Counted from the first letter of the stretch, positions 50,212 to 58,962 are shown. The stretch is DNA of 64,000 bases from Candidatus Saccharibacteria bacterium (GCA_016699895.1 CP064991.1:558001-622000), one strand, 5' to 3'. The notes: a model not told the origin generated them from the sequence alone. Numbers and translations: made by a program.

Positions 50212-50288
50212 GCCGCTTTAGCTCAGTTGGTTAGAGCGACGGTTTTGTAAACCGTAGGTCCTCGGTTCGAACCCGAGAAGCGGCTCCA
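50212..50288 (+). tRNA. tRNA-Thr (anticodon TGT)
   Basis: A 77-base tRNA. The acceptor GCCGCTT pairs with AAGCGGC, the anticodon stem ACGGT/ACCGT encloses TTTGTAA (TGT), the T loop is TTCGAAC, and CCA is encoded. Its 5' end is the source of the partial copies upstream. Confidence 0.95.
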
Positions 50289-50293
50289 GATTT

Positions 50294-50379
50294 GCTGGGA
50301 TAGTGAAGCGGTCAAACACGACAGACTGTAAATCTGTTGGCTTTCGCCTTCGTAGGTTCGAATCCTACTCCCAGCACCA
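50294..50379 (+). tRNA. tRNA-Tyr (anticodon GTA)
   Basis: An 86-base class II tRNA. The acceptor GCTGGGA pairs with TCCCAGC, the anticodon stem ACAGA/TCTGT encloses CTGTAAA (GTA), a long variable arm is present, and CCA is encoded. Confidence 0.95.
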
Positions 50380-50380
50380 T

Positions 50381-50455
<75 letters not shown>

Positions 50456-50477
50456 TAAACAGACTTTTTGCAATGTG

Positions 50478-50500
50478 GTCGCCCGAAAGGGCGGCTTTTT
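50478..50500 (+). terminator. Terminator after the tRNA cluster
   Basis: CGCCC (50480-50484) pairs with GGGCG (50489-50493) around a GAAA tetraloop, followed by CTTTTT. It ends the tRNA-Thr/Tyr/Thr transcript. Confidence 0.8.
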
Positions 50501-50571
50501 GCGTGGCATAGTGCGGGTCAAATTATGTAAACAACTGCCCCCCTAATCAACAAATATGCCATAATAGATAT

Positions 50572-51069
50572 ATGCCTCACATAGGAATCTACTCTGGTAC
50601 GTTTGACCCGGTCCATGCGGGACATCTTGCATTTGCGAACACCGCTACAGAGGCGAGTAGGCTCGACTATGTAGTGTTCATGCCCGAGGAGCAGCCGCGA
50701 GGTAAAACGAACGTATCTGACATAGACCGACGTGTATTACTCCTGCGAGACTCGCTCGCTACGACTAATCACACAGTCTACCGCGCCAATCAGCCGCGTT
50801 TTACGATTGCCGAGACTTTGCCTGACCTAATCGAAAAATATCAAGGCACAACATTGAGTTTCTTACTGGGGTCAGACGTCGTCTCGTCGCTACCTAAATG
50901 GCCGGACGTTGAGTTATTAATCGCCAACCATACACTCATTATTGGTATGCGCGCCCATGACCATACAAAAGACATTACGAGCATCCTAGATCAGCTCGGA
51001 GCCTCGTATACCATTGTCACGACACCTCATGCTCACGTATCGTCGAGTCAGCTGCGTCTAGCCTCGTAA
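50572..51069 (+). CDS. nadD: Nicotinate-nucleotide adenylyltransferase-like protein
   Basis: A 165-residue nucleotidyltransferase with the (H/T)xGH motif: IGIYSGTFDPVHAGHLAFANTA (His15 and His18). Near the C-terminus VSSSQLRL stands where the ISSTxIR motif is expected. It would join nicotinate mononucleotide and ATP in NAD synthesis. It is shorter than typical NadD (about 190-210), so a related adenylyltransferase remains possible. ATG lies 6 bases after CATAAT with no ribosome-binding site. Confidence 0.8.
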   Translation: MPHIGIYSGTFDPVHAGHLAFANTATEASRLDYVVFMPEEQPRGKTNVSDIDRRVLLLRDSLATTNHTVYRANQPRFTIAETLPDLIEKYQGTTLSFLLGSDVVSSLPKWPDVELLIANHTLIIGMRAHDHTKDITSILDQLGASYTIVTTPHAHVSSSQLRLAS

Positions 51070-51762
51070 TTGCTTGGTTACATTTTTATTCTTGCTATAT
51101 CCAAATGCTATCCACGTTACTGCCGAAACCCAAGCCACACTGACCAGCCAGCTAGCAATAATGTCAGTTGGATAATGAACGCCTAAATAGATCCGTGAGA
51201 AGGCAATTGCTAGCATGTAGACGAGCCCTAGGGTAACGGCGAGCCAGCGCCACTTTGTATTCCATAAAATGACTATCAGCGACAGAGCCAACGCACTAGA
51301 AGCCATGGCATGACCACTAGGAAAACTCGTACCGTTTTCGGAGACGATCCACTGCCAGAGTTGTGGTCTGTCGCGCCTGAAGATAGATTTTAGAACAATA
51401 TTGAGAGCCGACGCACCACCTACGCTAATAAAGACTATAAAAGCATGGCGAAACCGTCGTCTATACATCAGAAAGATCGTCAAGCCAACAGCTATGGCCG
51501 GCAGTAACATGGGCCCGCCAAACTCCGTCAAGGTCTTCATCGCGGTATCCACCATGGGAGAAGCTTCATTATGAACGCTTTTTAACACCGCAGAGTCGAA
51601 ACCTAGTGTTTCGTTTTCGTGCACCTCGTCGGCCAGACTAGCGAATAATAAGCCCGGCATAATTATCACGACGAATGCCAGAGCAATGTATTTCCAGGTT
51701 TTTAGCGGTATTGATCGTAACCAGACTAGACCTTTTGACACAGCAGATGAAATCTTTAGCAT
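51058..51762 (-). CDS. PAP2-family membrane phosphatase
   Basis: A 234-residue protein with about six membrane segments. The phosphatase motifs are complete: KSIFRRDRPQ (motif 1), FPSGHAMAS (motif 2) and SRIYLGVHYPTD (motif 3). Such enzymes dephosphorylate undecaprenyl pyrophosphate or phosphatidate. The open frame extends 18 codons upstream, but TATAAT (51774-51769) lies within that part and ends 6 bases before ATG 51762, which gives a better N-terminus. Its end overlaps the nadD end by 12 bases (convergent). Confidence 0.9.
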   Translation of the reverse strand: MLKISSAVSKGLVWLRSIPLKTWKYIALAFVVIIMPGLLFASLADEVHENETLGFDSAVLKSVHNEASPMVDTAMKTLTEFGGPMLLPAIAVGLTIFLMYRRRFRHAFIVFISVGGASALNIVLKSIFRRDRPQLWQWIVSENGTSFPSGHAMASSALALSLIVILWNTKWRWLAVTLGLVYMLAIAFSRIYLGVHYPTDIIASWLVSVAWVSAVTWIAFGYSKNKNVTKQLRG

Positions 51763-51861
51763 TATACGATTATACACCAGGTGAGAGTTACATGTCGAAG
51801 TATATACCAAGGACACTAATCTTGTTGCGATAAACTAATTTATATGATAGGATAGTACTAT

Positions 51862-52065
51862 ATGGCAAAGAGTAATAGTAAATCCAAGCGTAAATTAGTC
51901 GGTCTGGTCAGCGAATCTGGTCAGCGCGTTTACACCACCAAAGCAAACAGCTTGCAGGACAAGTTGGTGCTGAAAAAGTACGACAAGAAACTTCGTAAAC
52001 ATGTCGAGTTCACCGAGACCAAGAAAAATCTCGGTCGTAACGAAGTCAAGCCAAAAAAGCGATAA
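51862..52065 (+). CDS. rpmG: 50S ribosomal protein L33, cysteine-free
   Basis: A 67-residue protein. L33 features are KLVGLVSESGQRVYTTKAN, LVLKKYDKKLRKHVEF and TKKN, matching the family's GxRxYTTxKN, LELKKY and RKHxxxxETK blocks. The zinc-ribbon cysteines are replaced: CxxC becomes SESG, and the second pair becomes D and L. A basic tail follows. The gene stands alone with a TAGGAT-type -10 box about 8 bases upstream and a terminator after it. Confidence 0.85.
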   Translation: MAKSNSKSKRKLVGLVSESGQRVYTTKANSLQDKLVLKKYDKKLRKHVEFTETKKNLGRNEVKPKKR

Positions 52066-52087
52066 TATCTTCGACTTTTATATTAAA

Positions 52088-52118
52088 TTGTGCGGCCCCT
52101 AGGAGCTGCACAATTTTT
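52088..52118 (+). terminator. Terminator after rpmG
   Basis: TTGTGC (52088-52093) pairs with GCACAA (52108-52113), with partial pairing inside, followed by TTTTT. Confidence 0.8.
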
Positions 52119-52132
52119 ATTGGCGCTTGCAC

Positions 52133-52777
52133 CTACTGCTGCGGAACTTGCGGTGGTTCGTCGAGCTGGCGCGCCAGCCACAGGCCAACACGTAACATGT
52201 GATCGAGCACCTGTAAATTAATATCGGCATTTGTCGCATAAATGATCAGCTTGTCATCACAAAACTCATAATCAAACTCCGAAAAATGACCGGCTAACAT
52301 TGACTGAATCTCTGGATTCAGTAGGGAGCCGACCATCGTCGCGTATTCTGGTCTAGTATAGGTAGCAAATAATTCGGAAAAATGAGTATGCGAAAAGTGC
52401 TGCCAGTTGATCTCTTGCCAGCGCTGCGTCGAAGCTAAAACAGAGCCGTATTCTCTAGATCGGCTACGTCCGTCCACCAAAAAGTGCGGTACGCTCATGA
52501 CCTTTAACTGAATCTGCAACATTGTCCATGTACGGTCGAACTTGTGACCGCTACGATTGACCACTTTTCGCGATCGTTGCAAAAAGGCCACTTCGTAGTC
52601 ATAGACGTTACCTGTTGTATAGTTCTCGTCCCGAACATCAGTCGACAACGTGAGACCTCTGACGATCTGGTAATCAGTATCAACGCGAGGGTCGACAGTC
52701 CCAAAATAGACTAGGTCATATTCATCGGCAATTTTCCCAAAAGCTGCTCTGTCCGTGCGGCTCGGCAAAAATCTCAT
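52133..52777 (-). CDS. Unknown protein at the end of the alpha-glucan operon
   Basis: A 214-residue soluble protein of no family I recognise. It contains an FGTVDPRVDTDYQIVRGLTLS segment and many aromatic residues (HFSHTHFSELFATYTRPEY); no membrane segment or catalytic motif is evident. Its start overlaps the end of the GH15-like gene by four bases (ATGA), so it is the last gene of a four-gene operon. That placement hints at a link to polysaccharide handling but does not show it. Confidence 0.65.
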   Translation of the reverse strand: MRFLPSRTDRAAFGKIADEYDLVYFGTVDPRVDTDYQIVRGLTLSTDVRDENYTTGNVYDYEVAFLQRSRKVVNRSGHKFDRTWTMLQIQLKVMSVPHFLVDGRSRSREYGSVLASTQRWQEINWQHFSHTHFSELFATYTRPEYATMVGSLLNPEIQSMLAGHFSEFDYEFCDDKLIIYATNADINLQVLDHMLRVGLWLARQLDEPPQVPQQ

Positions 52778-54768
52778 AGTGACTCCTCGCTGTTAACACG
52801 GCCGTAACTGAGACAGGTATTGATAAACTCGGCGTGCGACCAGGTCAGCGGCGCAGCTGACAGCGCCTTGTCGGTCTGTCGGTCGGTCTGTTCGGATAGT
52901 ACAACCGTGTCGTCCATATGACGATTAGCCCAATCTAGGACGTTCTGTGTAAAGTCTTTGGCCGCACTATCGGAATGATAGGCCTTATATTGCGCCATCC
53001 AAAACGACGTAATAAACCACGGATTGCTAGATGTTCCAGTGTGGACACGATTATAGCTATCGTGTTCAAAGCGCGGTATCCGCACATCCTCGTGACCAGT
53101 GAGCGCTGCTAGCGCAGTTGCGGCTGCCTGATTTATCTTATCCTCATCGAACAGCTCGAACGCCCAGGCGCCATAGAGAGCCGACGTGTCGATCGTATCG
53201 TCCGTATCGGTCGAGCCATCACGGTGATGCCAAAATCCTCGATAGAAATAGTCACGATGTTCGTTCCAAAGCTTATCAGATTGTTCATGAATACCATCGG
53301 ATACTTGACGCCACCTCGTAGCGTTATTAGCCTCATGGAACAGCTCAGCCACATCAGCCATCGCCCGTAACGCGCCAAACGTAGCTGCTGTTGTATACGT
53401 CGTTGTCTGGCATTTCACCTCCCACAGCTCATACGAAGGCCACGGCAGCTTTGTTTCGGGATCGATGTAGTTAGCCAAGAAACTGGCCGTTGGGCGACCC
53501 AAATTTTCATACAAATCACGCCATTCCTCTAGCCGACCACCGCGCCGAATATCTCGTGTGATGATCTTGGCTAGCAAGAACGCTATGATCGCGGTCTCAT
53601 CGGCCTGAATCGGCATGACAGGTTCATTGTGTAAGACATAAGCATGGGGATTCGGCCCAACTGTGCTGTCTGGTCGATACGACGGCCAAAAGAACCCTGC
53701 GTGGCTCACGGTGTCCTTTGCAAAGCGCAAAAATTGTTTGACCTCGTCCATGTAGCCTAATTTCCAAAACGCCATAGCCGCGTAAGCGGCATCGCGTGGC
53801 CAACAACTCGTGTAGGTATCAGGATTATTTTTCAGCATGCCACTATCGAGGCTAGCAATAATGGCACCGCGACGATCGGTCATAGCCTTGATGACGAGCA
53901 GGGAGGTGAGAAAATTGGCGCGGTATTCTGGAGCGACCTGCACCTCGGCAATTGCCACGGCTGGTGCTAGCCATCGTTTCCAGAATGCATCGGTCGCCAG
54001 TAGATGTTCGATCAGACCTTCTATACGGAACCGTTCCAGGGTCTTCCTGGCTTCATGAATAGATTTACCAGCCGCTAGAAAGTAATTGACCCGAGCCGAA
54101 TCATGTGCTGCGAAATCTAGGTCAAATTCGATGATGCTATCAGTTTGGAACCGATCAGCCGGGTTACGTTCTAGCTGTCCGTCCTCGGCATCGCGCCACA
54201 CGCCAGCGTAGTTTTTACCTTCAACGTGACCAAAATGTCCCACGCTATAGCTATCAAACGATTTGCCAGTTTGCGGATCGTAGCCGCCAACAGCAAAAGC
54301 TCGACGACCTTTGTAGTGCAATATCATCTCTGCAGCATCGCCCGTGTTAGGCACATACTGTACGGTATCGTGGCTATCGTTAGCATGACCGATGATAAAG
54401 GCCTGATGGAGAAAGAGTTTCGCCTGGCGCGGCTTGTTCGTCAGATTGATGATCTCGATATTGCGGGCAAAAACATTAGTACTCGCATCTACGAAATCCT
54501 GCAATTCAATTGTAAAACCTAGCCATTCATTCGTTGCAACTGTCTTGCTAATCAGCCTGCCTGGCACATAGGTTAGTTCAATATCCCAACTGCCATCAGC
54601 GAGCCAGTGCATCGTGCCATCGACAAACAATCCCACTCGATGTCGCGGGGCTGTTTCGGAACAATGATTCTCTGATCCAACGTAGGGGAAATAGAGGTCG
54701 TGCACCATACCAAATTGGTTAAGGCCCACTGCCATTTCTCCGTTTGATAGTATAATCGGTCTAGCCAT
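52774..54768 (-). CDS. GH15-family glucoamylase-like glycoside hydrolase
   Basis: A 664-residue enzyme. An N-terminal beta-sandwich (GMVHDLYFPYVGSENH, about 17-32) precedes an (alpha/alpha)6 barrel. The barrel contains ATDAFWKRWL, PDTYTSCWPRDAAYAAMAFWKLG and LPWPSYELWEV, where glucoamylases place substrate-binding residues and the catalytic acid Glu. It likely releases glucose from alpha-glucan ends. I chose the ATG at 54768; an upstream TTG (54783) would add only 5 codons. It overlaps the downstream unknown gene by four bases. Confidence 0.85.
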   Translation of the reverse strand: MARPIILSNGEMAVGLNQFGMVHDLYFPYVGSENHCSETAPRHRVGLFVDGTMHWLADGSWDIELTYVPGRLISKTVATNEWLGFTIELQDFVDASTNVFARNIEIINLTNKPRQAKLFLHQAFIIGHANDSHDTVQYVPNTGDAAEMILHYKGRRAFAVGGYDPQTGKSFDSYSVGHFGHVEGKNYAGVWRDAEDGQLERNPADRFQTDSIIEFDLDFAAHDSARVNYFLAAGKSIHEARKTLERFRIEGLIEHLLATDAFWKRWLAPAVAIAEVQVAPEYRANFLTSLLVIKAMTDRRGAIIASLDSGMLKNNPDTYTSCWPRDAAYAAMAFWKLGYMDEVKQFLRFAKDTVSHAGFFWPSYRPDSTVGPNPHAYVLHNEPVMPIQADETAIIAFLLAKIITRDIRRGGRLEEWRDLYENLGRPTASFLANYIDPETKLPWPSYELWEVKCQTTTYTTAATFGALRAMADVAELFHEANNATRWRQVSDGIHEQSDKLWNEHRDYFYRGFWHHRDGSTDTDDTIDTSALYGAWAFELFDEDKINQAAATALAALTGHEDVRIPRFEHDSYNRVHTGTSSNPWFITSFWMAQYKAYHSDSAAKDFTQNVLDWANRHMDDTVVLSEQTDRQTDKALSAAPLTWSHAEFINTCLSYGRVNSEESL

Positions 54769-54789
54769 GTCCACCCGCCACAACCCTGA

Positions 54790-56007
54790 CTATCCTTTAT
54801 GATTCTGATTATGCTGCATCAATCGGTATTTGATGTCACGCAAGGCATTCATATAGTAGAGGAATGCGTCATACGGCGAAGGATACGGCGAGAAATAAGC
54901 ATGCACATCGCCGTCGTTCCAGTATTTAGTACTCATGTAATACGGATGATCCGACGTCGTCAGGCGTCGCCAATCATTGATCAGACTTTCGTCACCAGTC
55001 TCCATTACCGCTGAGCCGAGGTTATAAATATGACCTTGCGACTCCTGTTGCATGCGATTACCTAACCAAGCCGACAAGTCGCGCTCGGTGTCGGCCCAGG
55101 TCACGGTGTGCGGCATGTCGATATGATCTTTCGGCTCTGAACTATCTGCAGCTTCACTGACCGTCATAAAGGTGTGATCAGGTCGTGATAGCCAATCCTG
55201 CGGTAATTGCCTGAGGAATTCAAAGATCCCCGTATCAGCCCACTGATGCTCGCCAAAGGTTTCGTAATCGACAAACAGGTTGATTAACGGTGAGTCCGGC
55301 TCGGCATCGAGCCAGCCGGCATATTTGTCCATGGTCAGTGGCCATTCGGCCCAACCGCGGTTCGAGAAACGAAACGCCATGTCATCAGATAGCTTGTAAT
55401 TCTTTAGTAGTAATTTTACATTCTGGGTATTGACCGGGCGATAGGCGTAATTCGGACTACGCCAACCGAGCACATCGTCCCAACCTTCGGCTAACACTGC
55501 TTTGTAGCCATGGATATCCGCCCAACGACCCAAGTCGTTATTATAGGCCAGCTCGGTATTACGGAACGCCGTCGGTGTCACGCCGAACACATCTTTGATC
55601 TTTTTGGCGTGCAGAGCCACCTGGCGATCAAACTCAGCTCGGTTATAAAAGAACGCTAAACTGTGATGATAGGTTTCGCCGACAATTTCGACCCGACCAG
55701 TGTCAACGAGCGCCTTGAAACTATTGATGAGCTCCGGCGAGTAAGCCTCACACTGCTCTAGGAACGTTCCAGTGATCGACAGACTGAGTTTGAACTCTGG
55801 ATGAGCATGTAACATCTCGAGCAACATGGCGTTGGTTGGAAAATACGATTTCTCCGCGACTTTACGCAAAATACGAGCATTATTAGCGCCAGAATGATGC
55901 GTCGCCTCGTTCCAGTAGTTGTGGTCTACCCCAGTGTCAAACGCGCTGTATTCTCGAACCCGCCAAGGCTGATGCACGTGCATGTAGAGAACAATTGCCT
56001 TACTCAT
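54790..56007 (-). CDS. GH57-family alpha-glucan hydrolase/transferase
   Basis: A 405-residue GH57 protein. The conserved regions are visible: LYMHVHQPWRVREY (region 1, HxHQP), GRVEIVGETYHHS (region 2), FRNTELAYNN (region 3, catalytic nucleophile Glu) and NLFVDYETFGEHQW (region 4, catalytic Asp). It may be an alpha-amylase or 4-alpha-glucanotransferase. It overlaps the glycosyltransferase upstream by four bases (ATGA). Its combination with a GT and a glucoamylase suggests synthesis and turnover of an alpha-glucan store. Confidence 0.88.
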   Translation of the reverse strand: MSKAIVLYMHVHQPWRVREYSAFDTGVDHNYWNEATHHSGANNARILRKVAEKSYFPTNAMLLEMLHAHPEFKLSLSITGTFLEQCEAYSPELINSFKALVDTGRVEIVGETYHHSLAFFYNRAEFDRQVALHAKKIKDVFGVTPTAFRNTELAYNNDLGRWADIHGYKAVLAEGWDDVLGWRSPNYAYRPVNTQNVKLLLKNYKLSDDMAFRFSNRGWAEWPLTMDKYAGWLDAEPDSPLINLFVDYETFGEHQWADTGIFEFLRQLPQDWLSRPDHTFMTVSEAADSSEPKDHIDMPHTVTWADTERDLSAWLGNRMQQESQGHIYNLGSAVMETGDESLINDWRRLTTSDHPYYMSTKYWNDGDVHAYFSPYPSPYDAFLYYMNALRDIKYRLMQHNQNHKG

Positions 56008-57293
56008 GCTAGCGCTCCTTCTCGGTGTAACTGGTTATCGTGAACAGCGCGTCTGCGACCCCTCATAACGCGATTATATTCGCGCGATAGCTTTTCCGCC
56101 ACATCGTTCCATGAAAAGTTCAGATATTCGTCCTTGACACCATCCATCAGCTCCTTTTTTAGCGATGCCGACAGGGAAATGTTGATGATCTGATCAGCTA
56201 GTTTCCGAGTGTCCCAGTAGTCAAAGCGCATGATGTTGTGCAAGACCTCACCAACACCAGATTGGCGGCTAATCAGCAGTGCCGTATCGTAATGCGCCGC
56301 CTCGAGAGCGGTCAAACCGAACGGCTCAGATACCGATGACATCACAAAGATATCCGCTACCTCGTACAGTTCACGCCATCGTTCGCCGCGCACGAAGCCG
56401 ACAAAGATCACCCGATCCGAAATCCCTAGATCGGCCGCTAGCTCGATCAATTGATCACGCTGCTCACCCGTACCAGAAACGAGAAACAGTAGTTTAGAGT
56501 TGCGCGACAATGCTAGAGCCGCCGATTCTAACAGATAGGTCAGACCTTTTTGCACCGTCAAACGACCAATACTAGCAATCACCGTCCAACCATGCTTGCG
56601 CAGTTCCTTGGCGTAGATGTAGTTATTCGTCTCGATCACAGTGCGCTCGAGCTCGTCTGGATCGAGCGAATTGTGGACGACCTCAACTTTGTCCTCTGGG
56701 ATATGATACTCCCGGACGATGATATCTTTGGTGATTTGGCTGACTGCAAAGATTCGATCGGCTGCCATCAAACCGTTATATTCGATCTCATGAATTAACG
56801 GATTGCCCATATGACCACCGGCACGATCAAATTCAGTGGCGTGGACATGCACTACCAGTGGACGACCGCTGACCTCTTTGGCGCGAACGCCAGCTTCCAT
56901 TGTCAACCAATCATGAGCGTGAATGATATCTGGGTTCAGTTTATGTCGGCGAAATAGCTTTTCAACCTGATCAGCATATTTACGGGTAGCCGCCACAAAG
57001 CCCTGACCATATTCGCGAGCATGATCACATTCGCGCGACTGACAGGTAGGACACGTCCCAGAATAGGCTCCCATAGCCACATATTCACCCTTTTCGTTGG
57101 TGAGAGGCGGGGTATTGCTAGCCGCGATAACTTCCATGAACTTTTCCGAGTCTTCGTGACGAGCTTTGTAGGGCAAAACGAACTGGATATCAACACCTTT
57201 GCCAGCCAAAGCTTTCGCCATTTGATAGCAGGCCACGCCTAATCCGCCGCTATTGTACGGCGGTAGCTCCCAACCCAACATCATTAATTTCAT
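56004..57293 (-). CDS. GT4-type glycosyltransferase (glycogen synthase-like)
   Basis: A 429-residue GT-B enzyme. The N-terminal acceptor domain begins MKLMMLGWELPPYNSGGLGVACYQMAKAL, as in bacterial alpha-glucan synthases. The C-terminal donor domain shows SIGRLTVQKGLTYLLE, FVGFVRGE and the EX7E motif in SEPFGLTALEAA. A CPTCQSREC insert near 82-90 could bind a metal. It would use a nucleotide sugar, probably ADP- or UDP-glucose, to build an alpha-glucan. It is the first gene of the operon, with a strong promoter. Confidence 0.85.
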   Translation of the reverse strand: MKLMMLGWELPPYNSGGLGVACYQMAKALAGKGVDIQFVLPYKARHEDSEKFMEVIAASNTPPLTNEKGEYVAMGAYSGTCPTCQSRECDHAREYGQGFVAATRKYADQVEKLFRRHKLNPDIIHAHDWLTMEAGVRAKEVSGRPLVVHVHATEFDRAGGHMGNPLIHEIEYNGLMAADRIFAVSQITKDIIVREYHIPEDKVEVVHNSLDPDELERTVIETNNYIYAKELRKHGWTVIASIGRLTVQKGLTYLLESAALALSRNSKLLFLVSGTGEQRDQLIELAADLGISDRVIFVGFVRGERWRELYEVADIFVMSSVSEPFGLTALEAAHYDTALLISRQSGVGEVLHNIMRFDYWDTRKLADQIINISLSASLKKELMDGVKDEYLNFSWNDVAEKLSREYNRVMRGRRRAVHDNQLHREGALA

Positions 57294-57342
57294 CTGTTAA
57301 TTCACCTGACTCACTCGTTTAACCTTATACACTATGCTCTCT

Positions 57343-57371
57343 ATTATAGGCGAAAAAAAATACGCTGTAAA
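57343..57371 (-). promoter_or_regulatory. Promoter of the alpha-glucan operon
   Basis: On the minus strand: TTTACA (57371-57366), a 17-base spacer and TATAAT (57348-57343). The leader is about 43 bases. Confidence 0.8.
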
Positions 57372-57374
57372 CCC

Positions 57375-57386
57375 CTTGACATCAAG
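57375..57386. promoter_or_regulatory. Inverted repeat next to the alpha-glucan promoter
   Basis: CTTGACATCAAG is a CTTGA/TCAAG inverted repeat with a 2-base centre, directly upstream of the -35 box. An operator for a sugar-responsive regulator is possible; it could be chance. Confidence 0.3.
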
Positions 57387-57414
57387 AGGCAGAGAGTTCA
57401 TGGTTTAGTCCGGG

Positions 57415-57444
57415 TTTGCGAAAAAAGTCAGATATACTTATAAT
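57415..57444 (+). promoter_or_regulatory. Promoter of tRNA-Trp
   Basis: TTTGCG (57415-57420), an 18-base spacer and TATAAT (57439-57444). GCTCAGA (57452-57458), just before the tRNA, is complementary to TCTGAGC (57549-57555), just after it, so the precursor can form an extended stem for processing. Confidence 0.6.
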
Positions 57445-57467
57445 GTATATAGCTCAGAGCTGCTGAT

Positions 57468-57543
57468 ACGGGTATAGCTCAGTTGGTAGAGCACAGGTCT
57501 CCAAAACCTGGTGTCGGCGGTTCGAGTCCGTCTACCCGTGCCA
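57468..57543 (+). tRNA. tRNA-Trp (anticodon CCA)
   Basis: A 76-base tRNA. The acceptor ACGGGTA pairs with TACCCGT, the anticodon stem CAGGT/ACCTG encloses CTCCAAA (CCA), the T loop is TTCGAGT, and 3' CCA is encoded. A kinase-like gene starts 51 bases downstream with no terminator between, so the two may share a transcript. Confidence 0.95.
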
Positions 57544-57594
57544 ATAGTTCTGAGCCTCTAGAACACTGCTAGATAACAAGGAAGGTCAAGTTAT

Positions 57595-58233
57595 ATGCGA
57601 GATTCAGCCGAAACTACCCCTACATCAAAGCCGACAATCGTTCAGGTCGTTGGTCCTGCCGGAGCCGGCAAATCCTTTTTTGCACGACGTTTTTCAAAAA
57701 CGTTTGGCGCGCCACTCGTCAGCCGTGATCGCTTGCGTTGGACATTATTTGCTCATCACACCTATAGTGAAGATGAGGAATCAATCGTTTCTCAGGTGTC
57801 AGACGTCATGGTGGACGAACTCATCAAAACCGGTAAACTATTTATTCTGGACGGTGGCTACAACCGTCGCCCAGCCCGCAATCTGATTCGAGACAAAGCC
57901 CAGCGTAATAATTACCAAGTATTTACTATTATCGTCCAAACCGACGAGCCAACCGCGCGCGGTCGAGCCACTCACCGTGACCACCGTTCGGCAGACGACC
58001 GATATAACCAATCGCTCAGTGCCGAGCAGTACGCGACTCAGCTCAAATCGTATCAATCCCCAGTCGTCGATAAAAATACTGTGGTTATTAGTGGTAAACA
58101 TACATATTCGACCCAAGCTCGAATCGTGCTAAAGAAACTCGTCGAAGCCCAAAAACTCCCAGTTGCTGCTAGTACCAAGCCTAACATGCGCCCCGCATCC
58201 GCAGTGAGGTCATTTGGACCGTTTATTCAGTAG
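57595..58233 (+). CDS. P-loop kinase-like ATPase
   Basis: A 212-residue protein of the AAA_33/zeta-toxin-like kinase group. Walker A is VVGPAGAGKSFFARRF (20-35). LVSRDRLRWTLF provides the catalytic-Asp region, and LFILDGGYNRRPARN the second substrate strand. No antitoxin-like partner is next to it, so a toxin role is not supported; small-molecule phosphorylation is more likely. An AAGGAAGG site gives a conventional start. It overlaps the next gene by about 20 bases. Confidence 0.75.
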   Translation: MRDSAETTPTSKPTIVQVVGPAGAGKSFFARRFSKTFGAPLVSRDRLRWTLFAHHTYSEDEESIVSQVSDVMVDELIKTGKLFILDGGYNRRPARNLIRDKAQRNNYQVFTIIVQTDEPTARGRATHRDHRSADDRYNQSLSAEQYATQLKSYQSPVVDKNTVVISGKHTYSTQARIVLKKLVEAQKLPVAASTKPNMRPASAVRSFGPFIQ

Positions 58234-58927
58234 CCTGTCCGCTACCGCAAAAATTATCCACGACGATGAGTTCGGCGATATCCATATCAAGCGTACCAAA
58301 GGCGCCACGATCAGCGTTCGCCCTAAAACCGACGGTTCATTAGTCGCCAGTCTGCCATATTTTGTACCTGTCCGCGAAATCCAGCGTCTCATCAACGCCA
58401 ATCGCGATCAGTTGCGAATTGCAAAACAGAAAACTTCTGGCGATAAAACGTATCGGGATGGGGACTTGATCGGCAAATCGCACCGTCTACACATCTCAAC
58501 TGGGCCCCGAGAGATCGTCAAGACCAGAGGTCTCACCATTGAAATTACTCTCCGACCCGATACGCCGTCCGTCAAAGCTAGCCAGTTAATCAAAGACGGC
58601 GTTGCCAAGGCTCTGCGCAAAGAAGCCAAAGCGTATCTACCGCGCCGGCTGGCGTATCTGGCAATGCAAACTGGTTTTCGCTATGACCAGGTACGTTTCA
58701 CGCACGCTAAATCACGCTGGGGTAGTTGTTCGTCAAACGGCACGATTTCGCTCAATATTATGCTGATGACCTTGCCAAACGAGCTGATAGATTACGTTTT
58801 GTTACATGAATTAACCCATACCAAATACATGAACCACAGCCCAGATTTTTGGCGAGCCCTAGAGGAGGTCTGTCCGGATGCCAAGCAAAAACGCCGTTTC
58901 ATCAAACGCTACTCGCCTTATTTATAG
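58214..58927 (+). CDS. YgjP/DUF45-type metallopeptidase
   Basis: A 237-residue protein with the zinc motif HELTHTKYMNHSPDFW (HExxH plus a downstream His/Glu region). Upstream FTHAKSRWGSCSSNGTISLN is the typical DUF45 strand before the active site. The N-terminal half (IHIKRTKGATISVRPK) is also standard for the family. It uses a TTG start at 58214 inside the preceding gene; a later start is possible. Members are described as metal-dependent hydrolases with uncertain substrates. Confidence 0.82.
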   Translation: MDRLFSSLSATAKIIHDDEFGDIHIKRTKGATISVRPKTDGSLVASLPYFVPVREIQRLINANRDQLRIAKQKTSGDKTYRDGDLIGKSHRLHISTGPREIVKTRGLTIEITLRPDTPSVKASQLIKDGVAKALRKEAKAYLPRRLAYLAMQTGFRYDQVRFTHAKSRWGSCSSNGTISLNIMLMTLPNELIDYVLLHELTHTKYMNHSPDFWRALEEVCPDAKQKRRFIKRYSPYL

Positions 58928-58962
58928 CATTATAATAACTTTAGCGTTATAATAGGCAACAA

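Noticed and set aside
57595-58233. Zeta-type toxin of a toxin-antitoxin pair
   Set aside because: The kinase fold is similar, but no small antitoxin-like gene precedes or overlaps it; the neighbours are a tRNA and a metallopeptidase.
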